Below the pieces are notes generated by a model. The model was not told the origin of the DNA. It saw nothing but the letters and a program-made list of their open reading frames with translations, and ran no database searches. From an uncultured bacterium (GTDB lineage: Bacteria > Actinomycetota > Coriobacteriia > Coriobacteriales > Coriobacteriaceae), in assembly GCA_905216145.1 (NCBI GenBank), contig CAJMST010000024.1:1-29806 (forward strand): a stretch of 29,806 nt of DNA, written 5' to 3'. The translations under genes and the position numbers were made by a program. Each line of letters opens with the position of its first letter. The stretch's first letter is position 1. Positions 8,298 through 15,918 of this stretch are shown here, piece after piece.

Positions 8298-9614
8298 TTA
8301 CTCGGAAGCAGCCTTCTCGGTCTTCCAGCCATCGACGAAGGCGTTCTTGACGCCGTCCCACTTGCTGTTGTCGGCAGCATAGGCAATCAGAGCCTGCTTG
8401 AGGTTCTTCTTCCACTCCTCAGAGGGGATGTAGACGAAGTCCCAAGCGACGGTCTTCTTGCCGTCCTTGGCCATGGCAACGGCCTGCTGCGAGAAGACGT
8501 TGGTGGTCTCCTTAGCGCTCTTGAACGGGGCAGTCAGACCCATCTTGTCAGCGATGATGCTGGTGGCGGTGTCAGAAGTGACGCACCAATACATGAAGTC
8601 CTCGGTGGCCTTCTGGGCATCCTCGGAAGCCTGGGAGCTGACGCACCAGTAGTTCTCGCCGCCGGAGCACAGGCCCTGGTTCTCCTCGCCGTCGACACCG
8701 ATGTAGATGGGCATCATGCCAATCTGATCGTCGGTCATGCCGGCCTTGGTGAGGTCAGCGTAGGCCCAAGAACCGTTCTGATAGAAGACGGCCTTGCCGG
8801 TTGCGAACTCGTTGGTGGCGTCGTCGCCGGTCTTGGAGGCAAGCTGCGAAGGATCGCAGGTGGAGTCGGTGATGTACAGGTCGAAAATCTGCTTGAAGTT
8901 GTCGAGATACTCGCCCTTGATCTCGTCGTCCTCCTGGTTGTGCTCCTTCTCGAACTCGTAGTAGAGCGGGAGGTTGGCGAGGTGGGTGGTGTAGCGCCAG
9001 CTGGAGGAGTCATCCATGCCGGCGGAAGTAAAGGCACCCTCAACACCAAGCTCGTCCTTGCGGGCCTGGATGTCGTCGGCACAAGCCTTCAGCTTGTCGA
9101 AGGAGTTGATGTCCTCGGCCTTGTAGCCAGCCTTCTCGAGCAGCTGCTTGTTGTAGATGATGCCGTAGCTCTCCTGGACCCAGTCGATACCCAGATCCTT
9201 GCCGTCGGACTGCAGAGCCAGGGAGTCGTCAATGAGCTCACCGCGAAGCTTGGTATCGGACAGGTCGGCGCAGTAATCCTTCCAGTTCTTAAGGCCGGTG
9301 GGGCCGTTGACCTGGAACAGGGTCGGAGCGGAGCTCTTGGACATCTCGGACTTGAGCTTCTCCTCGTAGGTGTTGGAGGCGGCGGTCACAATCTTGACCT
9401 CGACGCCCTTCTCCTTCTTATAGGCCTTGGCGATCTCCTTCCACTCCTTATCGACCTCGGGCTTGAATTGGAGGAAGTAGACCTCGGCAGCGTCACCAGA
9501 AGCAGAGGAGCCGGAGCCGGCAGAACCACCGCAGCCCACGAGACCCAGACCAAGAACCGCAGCCGCGGAACCAGCAAAGCCCAGGAACTGCCTTCTGCTC
9601 ATTTCGTTCTTCAT
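8298..9614 (-). CDS. Extracellular sugar-binding lipoprotein of ABC importer
   Basis: A family-1 solute-binding protein that captures the sugar outside the membrane and delivers it to the two permeases. The N-terminus MKNEMSRRQFLGFAGSAAAV has a twin-arginine SRRQFLG motif followed by a lipobox LVGC (lipidated C28). This suggests Tat export and anchoring by a lipid, followed by a Gly/Ser linker. The mature part has features of the MalE/MsmE fold (FDKLKACADDI, FATGKAVFYQNGSWAYADL, GENYWCVS). The protein is 438 residues from ATG 9614, which has AAGGGTGG upstream; a GTG at 9632 in frame is less likely because it precedes that site. First gene of the operon. A TTGTTTGAACAA operator lies about 110 bases upstream. 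Maltodextrin or another alpha-glucoside is the likely ligand. Confidence 0.92.
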   Translation of the reverse strand: MKNEMSRRQFLGFAGSAAAVLGLGLVGCGGSAGSGSSASGDAAEVYFLQFKPEVDKEWKEIAKAYKKEKGVEVKIVTAASNTYEEKLKSEMSKSSAPTLFQVNGPTGLKNWKDYCADLSDTKLRGELIDDSLALQSDGKDLGIDWVQESYGIIYNKQLLEKAGYKAEDINSFDKLKACADDIQARKDELGVEGAFTSAGMDDSSSWRYTTHLANLPLYYEFEKEHNQEDDEIKGEYLDNFKQIFDLYITDSTCDPSQLASKTGDDATNEFATGKAVFYQNGSWAYADLTKAGMTDDQIGMMPIYIGVDGEENQGLCSGGENYWCVSSQASEDAQKATEDFMYWCVTSDTATSIIADKMGLTAPFKSAKETTNVFSQQAVAMAKDGKKTVAWDFVYIPSEEWKKNLKQALIAYAADNSKWDGVKNAFVDGWKTEKAASE

Positions 9615-9722
9615 TACAATCCACCCTTTCACACCGTGGCGGCACCCTTTGCCGCCGCCTTCGGAGATTGGCTCGGGGACTTTGCCCCTTTTGCTGATTT
9701 GTACGATACGCTATTTGGCTAG

Positions 9723-9734
9723 TTGTTTGAACAA
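9723..9734. promoter_or_regulatory. Candidate GntR operator before the ABC operon
   Basis: TTGTTTGAACAA is a near-perfect palindrome and matches the TTGTTTAAAC motif found at malQ, gntR and the PTS fusion. It lies 109 bases before the binding-protein start, in a promoter-sized AT-rich stretch. Confidence 0.5.
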
Positions 9735-9797
9735 GTATTACTAGAGCGGTAGAAAAACTTCGGTGAACGGTAATTTCAACTTGATACTTGACAAGTT

Positions 9798-9809
9798 TTG
9801 TATAAACAA
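9798..9809. promoter_or_regulatory. Second candidate GntR operator before the ABC operon
   Basis: TTGTATAAACAA differs from the ideal palindrome TTGTTTAAACAA by one base. Its distance of 75 bases from the 9723 site could allow cooperative or looped repression. Support is weaker than for the other copies. Confidence 0.35.
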
Positions 9810-9831
9810 TTATTTGTTATCGAATGCAGAG

Positions 9832-9878
9832 AAAACGCCCGGTCAAGCCGATACATCGTCGGTTTGACCGGGCGTTTT
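9832..9878 (-). terminator. Long-stem terminator of the gntR gene
   Basis: AAAACGCCCGGTCAA (9832-9846) pairs perfectly with TTGACCGGGCGTTTT (9864-9878), and CCGA/TCGG extend the stem inward. Both strands end in a T-run, so it can stop transcription from either side. It isolates the repressor gene from the ABC operon promoter. Confidence 0.9.
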
Positions 9879-9920
9879 CGCTTTGAGGGCATGAGTCTCG
9901 TCAGGCTGCGAGCTAGCCGG

Positions 9921-10640
9921 CTATCGCTTGGAGTTGACGCGGTAGTGGAAGATCTCGGGATGCGTGCGGGCATGCGTGACCTCGAACAAGATGCCATCCG
10001 AGGTGTACGATTGGCTCTCCATGACGGCGACGCAGTTGTACTTACCAAGGTCCAAGTAGCTGCAGTCCTCATCGTTGGCGAGCTCGACACTCACCGTACG
10101 ACGGCTCGCCATCACTTTGACGCCGCGCTTGTGCTCCAGATAGTCGTAAATTGACCTTGCGGCGATCTCGGGCGTCAGGCCTTTGGCGATCGACTCCAGA
10201 AAATAGCCGTGGTCCACCTGGCGAGCGTTACCGTTAAGGCTACGGACGCGCACCACGCGAATCAACTTCTCGCCCACCTTAAAGCCCAGGCGACGAGAGA
10301 GTTGCTCGGTGCAGACCAGATGTTCAAAAGACTTAACGTCCGTCGATGCAACGGCATTGTTGCGCTTTGCAAACTCGCCAAACGACTCGACTTCCTCGAG
10401 CGCGCCCAGCATATCGGTTTCGCCTTTAAGCCAAATGACGCGCACGCCCTTGCCGTGTATGGGCTGCACAAACATCCCGTCGGCCAGCATACCCAAGGCG
10501 CGACGGACGGTATTGCGAGTGCATCCGAACTCCGCGGTCAGCTCGGCTTCGGTTGGCAGCATCTCCTGAAACGCATAGGTCCCATTAATGATGCGCGAGC
10601 GTATTTCTCGGTAGATTCCTTCGTATATCGCTTTTGGCAT
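9921..10640 (-). CDS. GntR-family repressor with UTRA domain (TreR-like)
   Basis: A DNA-binding transcription factor of the HutC/TreR branch, 239 residues. The N-terminal winged helix (about 1-70) begins YEGIYREIRSRIINGTY and continues LPTEAELTAEFGCTRNTVRRAL, the classical GntR helix-turn-helix. The C-terminal UTRA effector domain (about 95-235) should bind a small ligand, often a sugar phosphate in this branch. It is transcribed away from the PTS-phosphatase fusion, with two TTGTTTAAAC sites in the shared spacer, one close to each gene. Similar sites precede malQ and the ABC operon, so it probably represses all four units and itself. The effector is unknown; a phosphorylated disaccharide made by the PTS is an attractive guess. 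The ribosome site AGAGGTG supports the start. Confidence 0.9.
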   Translation of the reverse strand: MPKAIYEGIYREIRSRIINGTYAFQEMLPTEAELTAEFGCTRNTVRRALGMLADGMFVQPIHGKGVRVIWLKGETDMLGALEEVESFGEFAKRNNAVASTDVKSFEHLVCTEQLSRRLGFKVGEKLIRVVRVRSLNGNARQVDHGYFLESIAKGLTPEIAARSIYDYLEHKRGVKVMASRRTVSVELANDEDCSYLDLGKYNCVAVMESQSYTSDGILFEVTHARTHPEIFHYRVNSKR

Positions 10641-10694
10641 TGTTTCACCTCTACATTATTCATTTCCGGCTAGGCACGATAGCATTTCTTAAAG

Positions 10695-10705
10695 TTGTTT
10701 AAACC
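10695..10705. promoter_or_regulatory. Candidate GntR operator near gntR
   Basis: TTGTTTAAACC lies 55 bases before the gntR start in the divergent spacer. It shares the TGTTTAAAC core with the sites at 781 and 10817, consistent with autoregulation. Confidence 0.5.
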
Positions 10706-10803
10706 GAATATCGGTAAAGCGACAGGATTTAACCGTTGACGGTTTCTGTCATGCCCAAATCGGTTTCGCTCAAAACTGCCGGTACGACAATCGTCTGGTC
10801 CTC

Positions 10804-10827
10804 TACAATGAATCCATTGTTTAAACG
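10804..10827 (+). promoter_or_regulatory. Probable promoter -10 and operator of the PTS-HAD gene
   Basis: TACAAT (10804-10809) is a good -10 element, and TTGTTTAAACG (10817-10827) lies where transcription would begin, so a bound repressor would block initiation. The same pairing of TACAAT and TTTAAA palindrome occurs before malQ, there with the palindrome upstream of the -10. No clear -35 is seen. Confidence 0.5.
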
Positions 10828-10869
10828 TTTCCCCACGCGCAACGCGCCTCGATATTCGGAAGGCAGAAC

Positions 10870-13320
10870 ATGCTGCAAAAAATCCAACGCTTTGGCGGGG
10901 CAATGTTCGCACCCGCCATGCTGTTTTCTATATCAGGCCTCATGGTCGGCGTCTCCGCTCTCGCAACGACTGCGGACATCGTCGGCGATCTCGCCGTATA
11001 CGGAACCCCTTGGTACGTTTTTTGGACCATCATCCAGCGCGGCTCGTGGACGGTCTTTAAACGCCTCCCGCTCCTTTTTGCCGTAGCGCTGCCCATCGGT
11101 CTTGCCCAAAAACAACCGGCTCGTTGCTGCCTCGAGGCTCTCGTCGCCTATTTTGCCTACTGCTTCTTTTTGAGCGAGATCATTAAGCTGAGCGGAGACA
11201 ACCTTGGACTTGAGTACCCGTCATCTTTGACCACCGCCAGCGGTATCACCGTCATCGACGGCATCAAGACGCTCGACACCGGCATTATCGGCCCGCTGGC
11301 GGTATCGGCAACCGTCGTCACCATCCATGACCGCTTCTACGATGCCAAGATTCCCGATTGGCTCGGCACCTTCTCGGGCTCCTCGCTGGTCTACCTCATC
11401 AGCTTTTTTGCCGTGTTTGCCCTTGCCGCTATCTCGGCCGCCATCGTGCCCTACGTATACGATGTAACCGATACGCTGCGTCACGCGCTTGCAGGCGTCG
11501 GTCCCTTTGGCGTGGGCATCTTTGTCTTTTTAGAACGAGCACTCGAGCCCTTTGGCCTGCACCACCTGCTCTACATGCCGATCTACTACGACAACCTGGT
11601 CATTAACGACGGCATCTACGCCACGTGGAGCAGTTTGCTCCCCATCCTCTCCCATAGCACGCGCCCCCTTAATGAGCTTGCGCCGTGGGCCGGTTTTACC
11701 GCCACCGGCTGGGTCAAGCTCTTTGGCCTTCCTGCCATCGCAGCTGCGTTCTACTCCACCGCAAAACCCGAGCGCCGCGCCGGCCTCAGGGTCATCCTTG
11801 TTCCCGCCATCATCGCCTCGGTGGTTTGCGGCGTTACCGAGCCACTCGAGTTTCTCTTTATGTTCACCCACCCCGGGCTCTTTTTGCTCTACGCCGTCTT
11901 ATCGTCTTGCCTTGCCACAACCATGAATCTCTTTGGCATCGTCGGCATCTTCTCGGGCGGCCTCATGGAGATGGCAGCCTTTAACTTTATTCCGCTCATG
12001 CGCACACATGCCGGTGCCTATCTTTTGGCGCTCGGTATCGGCCTTGCCTTTAGCCTCATCTTTTTTGTTAGTTTTCGAGCACTCATCTTGGTCTATGACC
12101 TTAAGACGCCGGGCCGGGAGGATCATGTCGCCAATCGCGCGGCAATCGATCGTTTAACGGAAAGCGGCTTTGCCAAAGAGCAATCTCCCAATGACGAGGT
12201 CGATAGTCGATTCGATCAAGATCACGTCCTCGCTGAGCGGGTAATTCAGCTTTTAGGTGGCGTTGGCAATATCGTGGGCGCAACCAACTGCGCCACGCGC
12301 CTGCGCGTCGAGGTCGCAGACCCTTCCATCGTTGCAGATAACGCGTCGTTTGTCGCGGCGGGCGCCAAGGGCCTCATCATTACGGGCAAGACCGCCCAGG
12401 TAATCATCGGCATCTCCGTTCCCCGCGTTAAAGAGCATTTTGACCAGATCATGGGCCTCGAGCCGGGATTTGCGCCCACCACCTCGGCCTCCCCTGCCGC
12501 CAGCGCAGCCTATAAGCGCGGCGATATTTGCTTCTTCGATATCGACGGAACGCTCGCCTGGCAAGACCCCAGGCTCGCCCAAGACCTTCCCGAAGACGAG
12601 CGGGACCTCTCCCCCTATCCCAACGAGGCGGTTTCGCAGGCAATCCGCGAGTTTGTCGCCAACGGCAACATGGCCTTTATCTGCACGGGACGTACCCTCA
12701 GCTGCATCCACCCCAAACTTCTTGAGCTGCCCTGGACCGGCATCGTCTGTCTTGCGGGCGGTTACGCCGAGATCAACGGACACGCAATTCGCGATCTGTC
12801 GATGACGCCCGGTATGCTGCAGCGTCTTGCCCCCTACCTTGAGCAATCGGGCGAGGTCATCCGCTTTGAGGGCCTCAACGGCGTCGTGCGCATGAGTGCC
12901 GATGCCCCCGATGCTCCCGGATACGCGCGCACCCTGGGCGACGCAGTCACGCAGCTGCAACATTACAGTGTCTACAAGATCTTGATGTCTACATCGCTCG
13001 CCAACCACATCGCTCAAGATAAGGCACTTGAGCCGTTGTTGTGCTTTAACGAGCTCGAACTCGAGGTAACCGAAATCTCGCCCCGCGAATGCACGAAGCG
13101 CGGGGGCATCCAGTCTGTACTCGACGCCCTCGATCCCCACCATGGAACCGTATACGGCATCGGCGACGCCAGCAATGACGTCTCGCTGATGAACGCCGTC
13201 GATGTCGGTATCGCCATGGGCAATGCGCCAGACTATCTCAAAAAGCGCGCCGACTACATCACCGACTCGGTCGACAAAGATGGCGTCGTCAAGGCGCTCG
13301 AGCACTTTAGGCTTATATAA
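10870..13320 (+). CDS. PTS EIIC-EIIB permease (maltose/glucose family) fused to a HAD-IIB phosphatase
   Basis: An 816-residue fusion. Residues 1 to about 425 are a PTS EIIC transporter of the glucose/maltose (MalX-like) family with many membrane segments and the substrate-site motif GVTEPLEF (E324). About 455-535 are an EIIB domain with phosphocysteine motif ATNCATRLR (C474). From about 548 on comes a Cof-type HAD phosphatase: FFDIDGTL (nucleophile D557, D559), ICTGRT, TKRGG and GIGDASNDVSLMNAVDVGIAMGNA. No EIIA domain is present, so a separate EIIA must donate phosphate. The EIIB-phosphorylated sugar would emerge next to a phosphatase domain, which could release free sugar for MalQ and GlgP. 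I know of no described PTS of this build. The start follows GGAAGG. Divergent from the gntR gene, with a shared operator motif. Confidence 0.9.
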   Translation: MLQKIQRFGGAMFAPAMLFSISGLMVGVSALATTADIVGDLAVYGTPWYVFWTIIQRGSWTVFKRLPLLFAVALPIGLAQKQPARCCLEALVAYFAYCFFLSEIIKLSGDNLGLEYPSSLTTASGITVIDGIKTLDTGIIGPLAVSATVVTIHDRFYDAKIPDWLGTFSGSSLVYLISFFAVFALAAISAAIVPYVYDVTDTLRHALAGVGPFGVGIFVFLERALEPFGLHHLLYMPIYYDNLVINDGIYATWSSLLPILSHSTRPLNELAPWAGFTATGWVKLFGLPAIAAAFYSTAKPERRAGLRVILVPAIIASVVCGVTEPLEFLFMFTHPGLFLLYAVLSSCLATTMNLFGIVGIFSGGLMEMAAFNFIPLMRTHAGAYLLALGIGLAFSLIFFVSFRALILVYDLKTPGREDHVANRAAIDRLTESGFAKEQSPNDEVDSRFDQDHVLAERVIQLLGGVGNIVGATNCATRLRVEVADPSIVADNASFVAAGAKGLIITGKTAQVIIGISVPRVKEHFDQIMGLEPGFAPTTSASPAASAAYKRGDICFFDIDGTLAWQDPRLAQDLPEDERDLSPYPNEAVSQAIREFVANGNMAFICTGRTLSCIHPKLLELPWTGIVCLAGGYAEINGHAIRDLSMTPGMLQRLAPYLEQSGEVIRFEGLNGVVRMSADAPDAPGYARTLGDAVTQLQHYSVYKILMSTSLANHIAQDKALEPLLCFNELELEVTEISPRECTKRGGIQSVLDALDPHHGTVYGIGDASNDVSLMNAVDVGIAMGNAPDYLKKRADYITDSVDKDGVVKALEHFRLI

Positions 13321-13433
13321 GCAGCCGGCACGCGCACGCGTCCCGTTTCTCCAAATCGCCAAAACAGACGCGCCGGCAACTCCAATGTGGCAATATGGTA
13401 TCTGCACACCGCAACGATGTAACCTAAGAAAGA

Positions 13434-14459
13434 ATGCGAGAACCCGTGTCCAGTCCGTTTACCAGCTTTTTAGCCCAGCACTTTGACCAGATTAACGACT
13501 ATCTGGCCACGTTCTTTGACGGACAGGCGACCTCTGCCGATATCGAGCGCTACCTGTACGCGCCGCTCTCGGCTTTTACGGCCAACGCCGGCAAGCGCCA
13601 CCGCCCGCTTATCTGTATGCTCGCCGCAACCGCAGTGGGCGGCAGCTTTGAGAGCGCCCGCAGCGCCGCGGCAGCCATCGAGCACTTCCAGTCGGGCGCG
13701 CTGATCCACGACGACATCGCCGACAACGGACAGCTTCGTCGAGGCAAGCCCTGCATGCACCTTACCGAGGGCACGGGCCTTGCCATCAATTGTGGCGACC
13801 TGGCGCTCACCATGGTCACCAAGACGGTTCTCGACGACCCCACGCTGGAGTCCGACGTGAAGCTGCGCGTGCTCCACGAGCTTACCGAGATGATCGTCCG
13901 CACCATCGAGGGTCAAGCGCTCGACCTGGGTTGGGTCCGTGACGGGCGCTTTGATATCTCGGTTGATGACTACCTGGACATGGCGACGCACAAGACCGCG
14001 TTTTACAGCGGAGCCACGCCGCTTGCCGCCGGAGCCATTATCGGCGGCGGCAGCGATGAGCAAATCGAAGCGCTGCGCGCCTTTGGCCTGCACACGGGCC
14101 TTGCCTTTCAGATTCAGGACGACCTGCTCAACCTTGTCGGCACTAAGGAAGCCGCCAACAAGGACTTCCGCACCGACATCACCGAGGGCAAGCGCACGCT
14201 TGTCGCCGTACACGCCCTCTCTGATGAGCGCTACCACGACGAGGTCGAGGCGATTCTTTCCTCGGGCACCGATGATCCCGCGCAGCTCGCACGCGCCGTG
14301 GAGATCTTCCAGGAGACCGGCTCCATCGATTACGCCCACACTTACGCGCTCGACCTGACCGCTAAGGCCAAAGCGGCCATCGAGAACGTTGAGCTTGATC
14401 CGCACGCACGCGAGCTGTTCCTCTCCATGGCAGATTTCTTTGTGGAGCGCCTTAACTAA
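13434..14459 (+). CDS. Polyprenyl (isoprenyl) diphosphate synthase
   Basis: A trans-isoprenyl diphosphate synthase that condenses isopentenyl diphosphate onto an allylic diphosphate, making precursors for quinones or other isoprenoids. The 341-residue protein has NAGKRHRPLI, the first aspartate-rich motif DDIAD (93-97, followed by NGQLRRGKP) and a second motif QIQDDLLN (229-233). The second motif ends in Asn instead of the more common Asp. The segment NKDFRTDITEGKRTL replaces the usual KxxxSDxxEGKxTL. Product chain length cannot be read safely. The ATG at 13434 has only a weak ribosome site (aagaaag); a GTG at 13446 is an alternative. It lies 113 bases after the PTS fusion and is probably an independent housekeeping gene. 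Confidence 0.88.
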   Translation: MREPVSSPFTSFLAQHFDQINDYLATFFDGQATSADIERYLYAPLSAFTANAGKRHRPLICMLAATAVGGSFESARSAAAAIEHFQSGALIHDDIADNGQLRRGKPCMHLTEGTGLAINCGDLALTMVTKTVLDDPTLESDVKLRVLHELTEMIVRTIEGQALDLGWVRDGRFDISVDDYLDMATHKTAFYSGATPLAAGAIIGGGSDEQIEALRAFGLHTGLAFQIQDDLLNLVGTKEAANKDFRTDITEGKRTLVAVHALSDERYHDEVEAILSSGTDDPAQLARAVEIFQETGSIDYAHTYALDLTAKAKAAIENVELDPHARELFLSMADFFVERLN

Positions 14460-14597
14460 CGGGGGTTATAAAACCTGTCAGCAGCGTTTTTAGGCACAAC
14501 TTGCTACACTGTTGAGTGCATGTTTATGCATCCCTTTGCGTTGTCTATCCGACAGACGCTCAAATAGTACGAATGGTACGCCGAAAGGGGTTCGTTC

Positions 14598-15503
14598 ATG
14601 GAACCTATTACAACGGGCATGCAAGGAGCAGCCGTCGAGGACGTGCAGTCTCGTCTCCTGCAGCTCGGCTACACGATTGATGCCGCCGAAGTCACCGACA
14701 AGTACTTTGGAGCCACCACTGAGCAGGCCGTCAGCACCTTCAGACTCGACAGCGGCCTTGCTGTCGGTCATGCCGTCGATATCCCCTGTTGGAGCGCCCT
14801 TGTAGACGCTTCGTATAAGCTGGGCGACCGCACCCTCTATCTGCGCATGCCCAATTTCCATGGCGCCGATGTGCAGGCCCTGCAGCGCGCTCTCAACGTT
14901 TTGGGCTTTGCCTGTGGCGAAGACGACGGCTACTTTGGCCCGCATACCGAGGCCGCCCTGCAGCAGTTCCAGGAAAATGTCGGCCTGTTTGCCGACGGCA
15001 TGGCCTTCCAGGACACCTACGCCTACATCAACCGCCTGCACCATGTGTGGGAGGGCAAGCCCTCGGTCACCGAAGCCGAGTCCCGTATCGGTTTTGCTCG
15101 CGCCGCCAACGTGCTCGAGCGCTTCCAGATCGCCGTTATCGGCGAGGACCCCATCGCACGCAGCGTTGCGTCGCGCATGTGGAATATCGCCACGGCAACG
15201 ACCGACAACAGCGGCATGATGCTCTGCGACTCCGAGGTCCCAACCGACGTAGATCTGGTGCTCGAGATCGCAAGCGACGAGCTGCCCGCCGACGCCGCAC
15301 CGCGCGCCACGATTGCCCTCGCCGAGTGCCACAACCTGGCCCAGCGCATCCGCACTGCCAATGTCGCCGCGCAGCAGAAGCCGGCTCGCATTCGCATTGA
15401 GCTCACGGGCATGACGCGCTACAACGGCACCTTCACGGCCAGCGACGCGCAGACACTCGCCGTACGCCTGCTCGATGGCGTTTGCGATGCCCTCGCAGAT
15501 TAG
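14598..15503 (+). CDS. Cytoplasmic protein with two peptidoglycan-binding domains (possibly CwlM-like)
   Basis: The 301-residue protein has no signal peptide or membrane segment. Residues 1-70 and about 75-145 are two PG_binding_1 repeats (MQGAAVEDVQSRLLQLGY with YFGATTEQAVSTF; HGADVQALQRALNVLGF with YFGPHTEAALQQFQ). The C-terminal 130 residues, from FQIAVIGEDPIARSVASRMW on, I do not recognise firmly. A late segment (RIRIELTGMTRYNGTF...AVRLLDGV) resembles the end of amidase_3 domains, but no zinc ligands are obvious. Mycobacterial CwlM has the same order, two such domains then an amidase-like domain. It is a cytoplasmic regulator of cell-wall precursor synthesis, so an analogous role is possible. 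The start is well supported by GAAAGGGG. A TACACT -10-like box lies at about 14503. tRNA-Gln follows 38 bases downstream. Confidence 0.8.
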   Translation: MEPITTGMQGAAVEDVQSRLLQLGYTIDAAEVTDKYFGATTEQAVSTFRLDSGLAVGHAVDIPCWSALVDASYKLGDRTLYLRMPNFHGADVQALQRALNVLGFACGEDDGYFGPHTEAALQQFQENVGLFADGMAFQDTYAYINRLHHVWEGKPSVTEAESRIGFARAANVLERFQIAVIGEDPIARSVASRMWNIATATTDNSGMMLCDSEVPTDVDLVLEIASDELPADAAPRATIALAECHNLAQRIRTANVAAQQKPARIRIELTGMTRYNGTFTASDAQTLAVRLLDGVCDALAD

Positions 15504-15541
15504 GTAAACTAAACGAGTTGCTTTTGGGCAACACCACACAT

Positions 15542-15616
15542 TGGGACGTAGTTCAACGGTAGAACTCCGGTTTTTGGTGCCGGCTGTTGGGGGTTCGAAT
15601 CCCTCCGTCCCAGCCA
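15542..15616 (+). tRNA. tRNA-Gln (anticodon UUG), CCA encoded
   Basis: A full cloverleaf is present. The acceptor TGGGACG pairs with CGTCCCA, giving the U1-A72 pair usual in bacterial tRNA-Gln. The D arm is GTTC/GAAC, and the anticodon stem CCGGT/GCCGG has loop TTTTGGT, so the anticodon is UUG. The T arm is GGGGG-TTCGAAT-CCCTC. The discriminator G and CCA follow. The tRNA may be co-transcribed with the gene before it. Confidence 0.97.
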
Positions 15617-15623
15617 AAGAAAC

Positions 15624-15661
15624 AAGCCTCTCGAACGCATAGCCGATCGGGAGGCTTTTCT
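15624..15661 (+). terminator. Terminator after tRNA-Gln
   Basis: AAGCCTCTCG (15624-15633) pairs with CGGGAGGCTT (15648-15657) with one wobble, followed by TTTTCTTG. It begins eight bases after the tRNA end. Confidence 0.88.
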
Positions 15662-15672
15662 TGTGAGCAAGC

Positions 15673-15803
15673 GGAGGGATTCGAACCCGCAAGGGTGCGG
15701 AGCTGAGGAAACGCGAAGCGTTTTCCAGCGCAGCACGCAAGGAGCGAAGCGACGCAGCGGAGCGCGGCCGCCGACCAGGCGGACGCGGAATCCCTCCGTC
15801 CCA
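15673..15803. repeat. Duplicated tRNA-Gln 3'-end segments (attachment-site-like scar)
   Basis: The tRNA T-arm segment GGGTTCGAATCCCTCC (15591-15606) reappears inverted at 15673-15688. The tRNA 3' segment GAATCCCTCCGTCCCA (15597-15612) reappears in direct orientation at 15788-15803. The 100 bases between these copies are GC-rich and palindromic, including GGAAACGC/GCGTTTTCC near 15713-15733. No cloverleaf can be folded here, so it is not a second tRNA. Partial tRNA copies in both orientations are typical of scars left by integrating elements that use tRNA 3' ends. Confidence 0.7.
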
Positions 15804-15844
15804 TACCAGCAACGGGCTCCCCACATCTCGACTTACCAGCCAAA

Positions 15845-15875
15845 CCGGCACTTAGGGACGTTCCTAAAGTGCCGG
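15845..15875. repeat. Intergenic inverted repeat
   Basis: CCGGCACTTAGG (15845-15856) and CCTAAAGTGCCGG (15863-15875) form a 12-bp stem with one bulged A around GACGTT. No T-run follows. It may be a small dispersed hairpin repeat, or part of the 3' end of the ATPase transcript whose stop is at 15919. A GC-rich hairpin, GGCCCCGGCGGGCC, follows at about 15896. Confidence 0.6.
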
Positions 15876-15918
15876 TCATCAACATGGTGCCGTGCGGCCC
15901 CGGCGGGCCGGCGTAGCA

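Noticed and set aside
8283..9722. 479-codon plus-strand frame opposite the binding-protein gene
   Set aside because: Antisense shadow; Leu/Val/Gly-rich translation without motifs.
15663..15810. A second tRNA on the minus strand
   Set aside because: Although a T-arm-like GGGTTCGAATCCCTCC is present, no D arm, anticodon arm or matching acceptor stem can be folded.
14490..15851. 453-codon minus-strand frame through the PG-binding gene and tRNA-Gln
   Set aside because: It runs antisense across a tRNA and a supported gene; the segment SLAGTEGFEPPTAGTKNRSSTVELRPN is the well-known spurious translation of tRNA genes.
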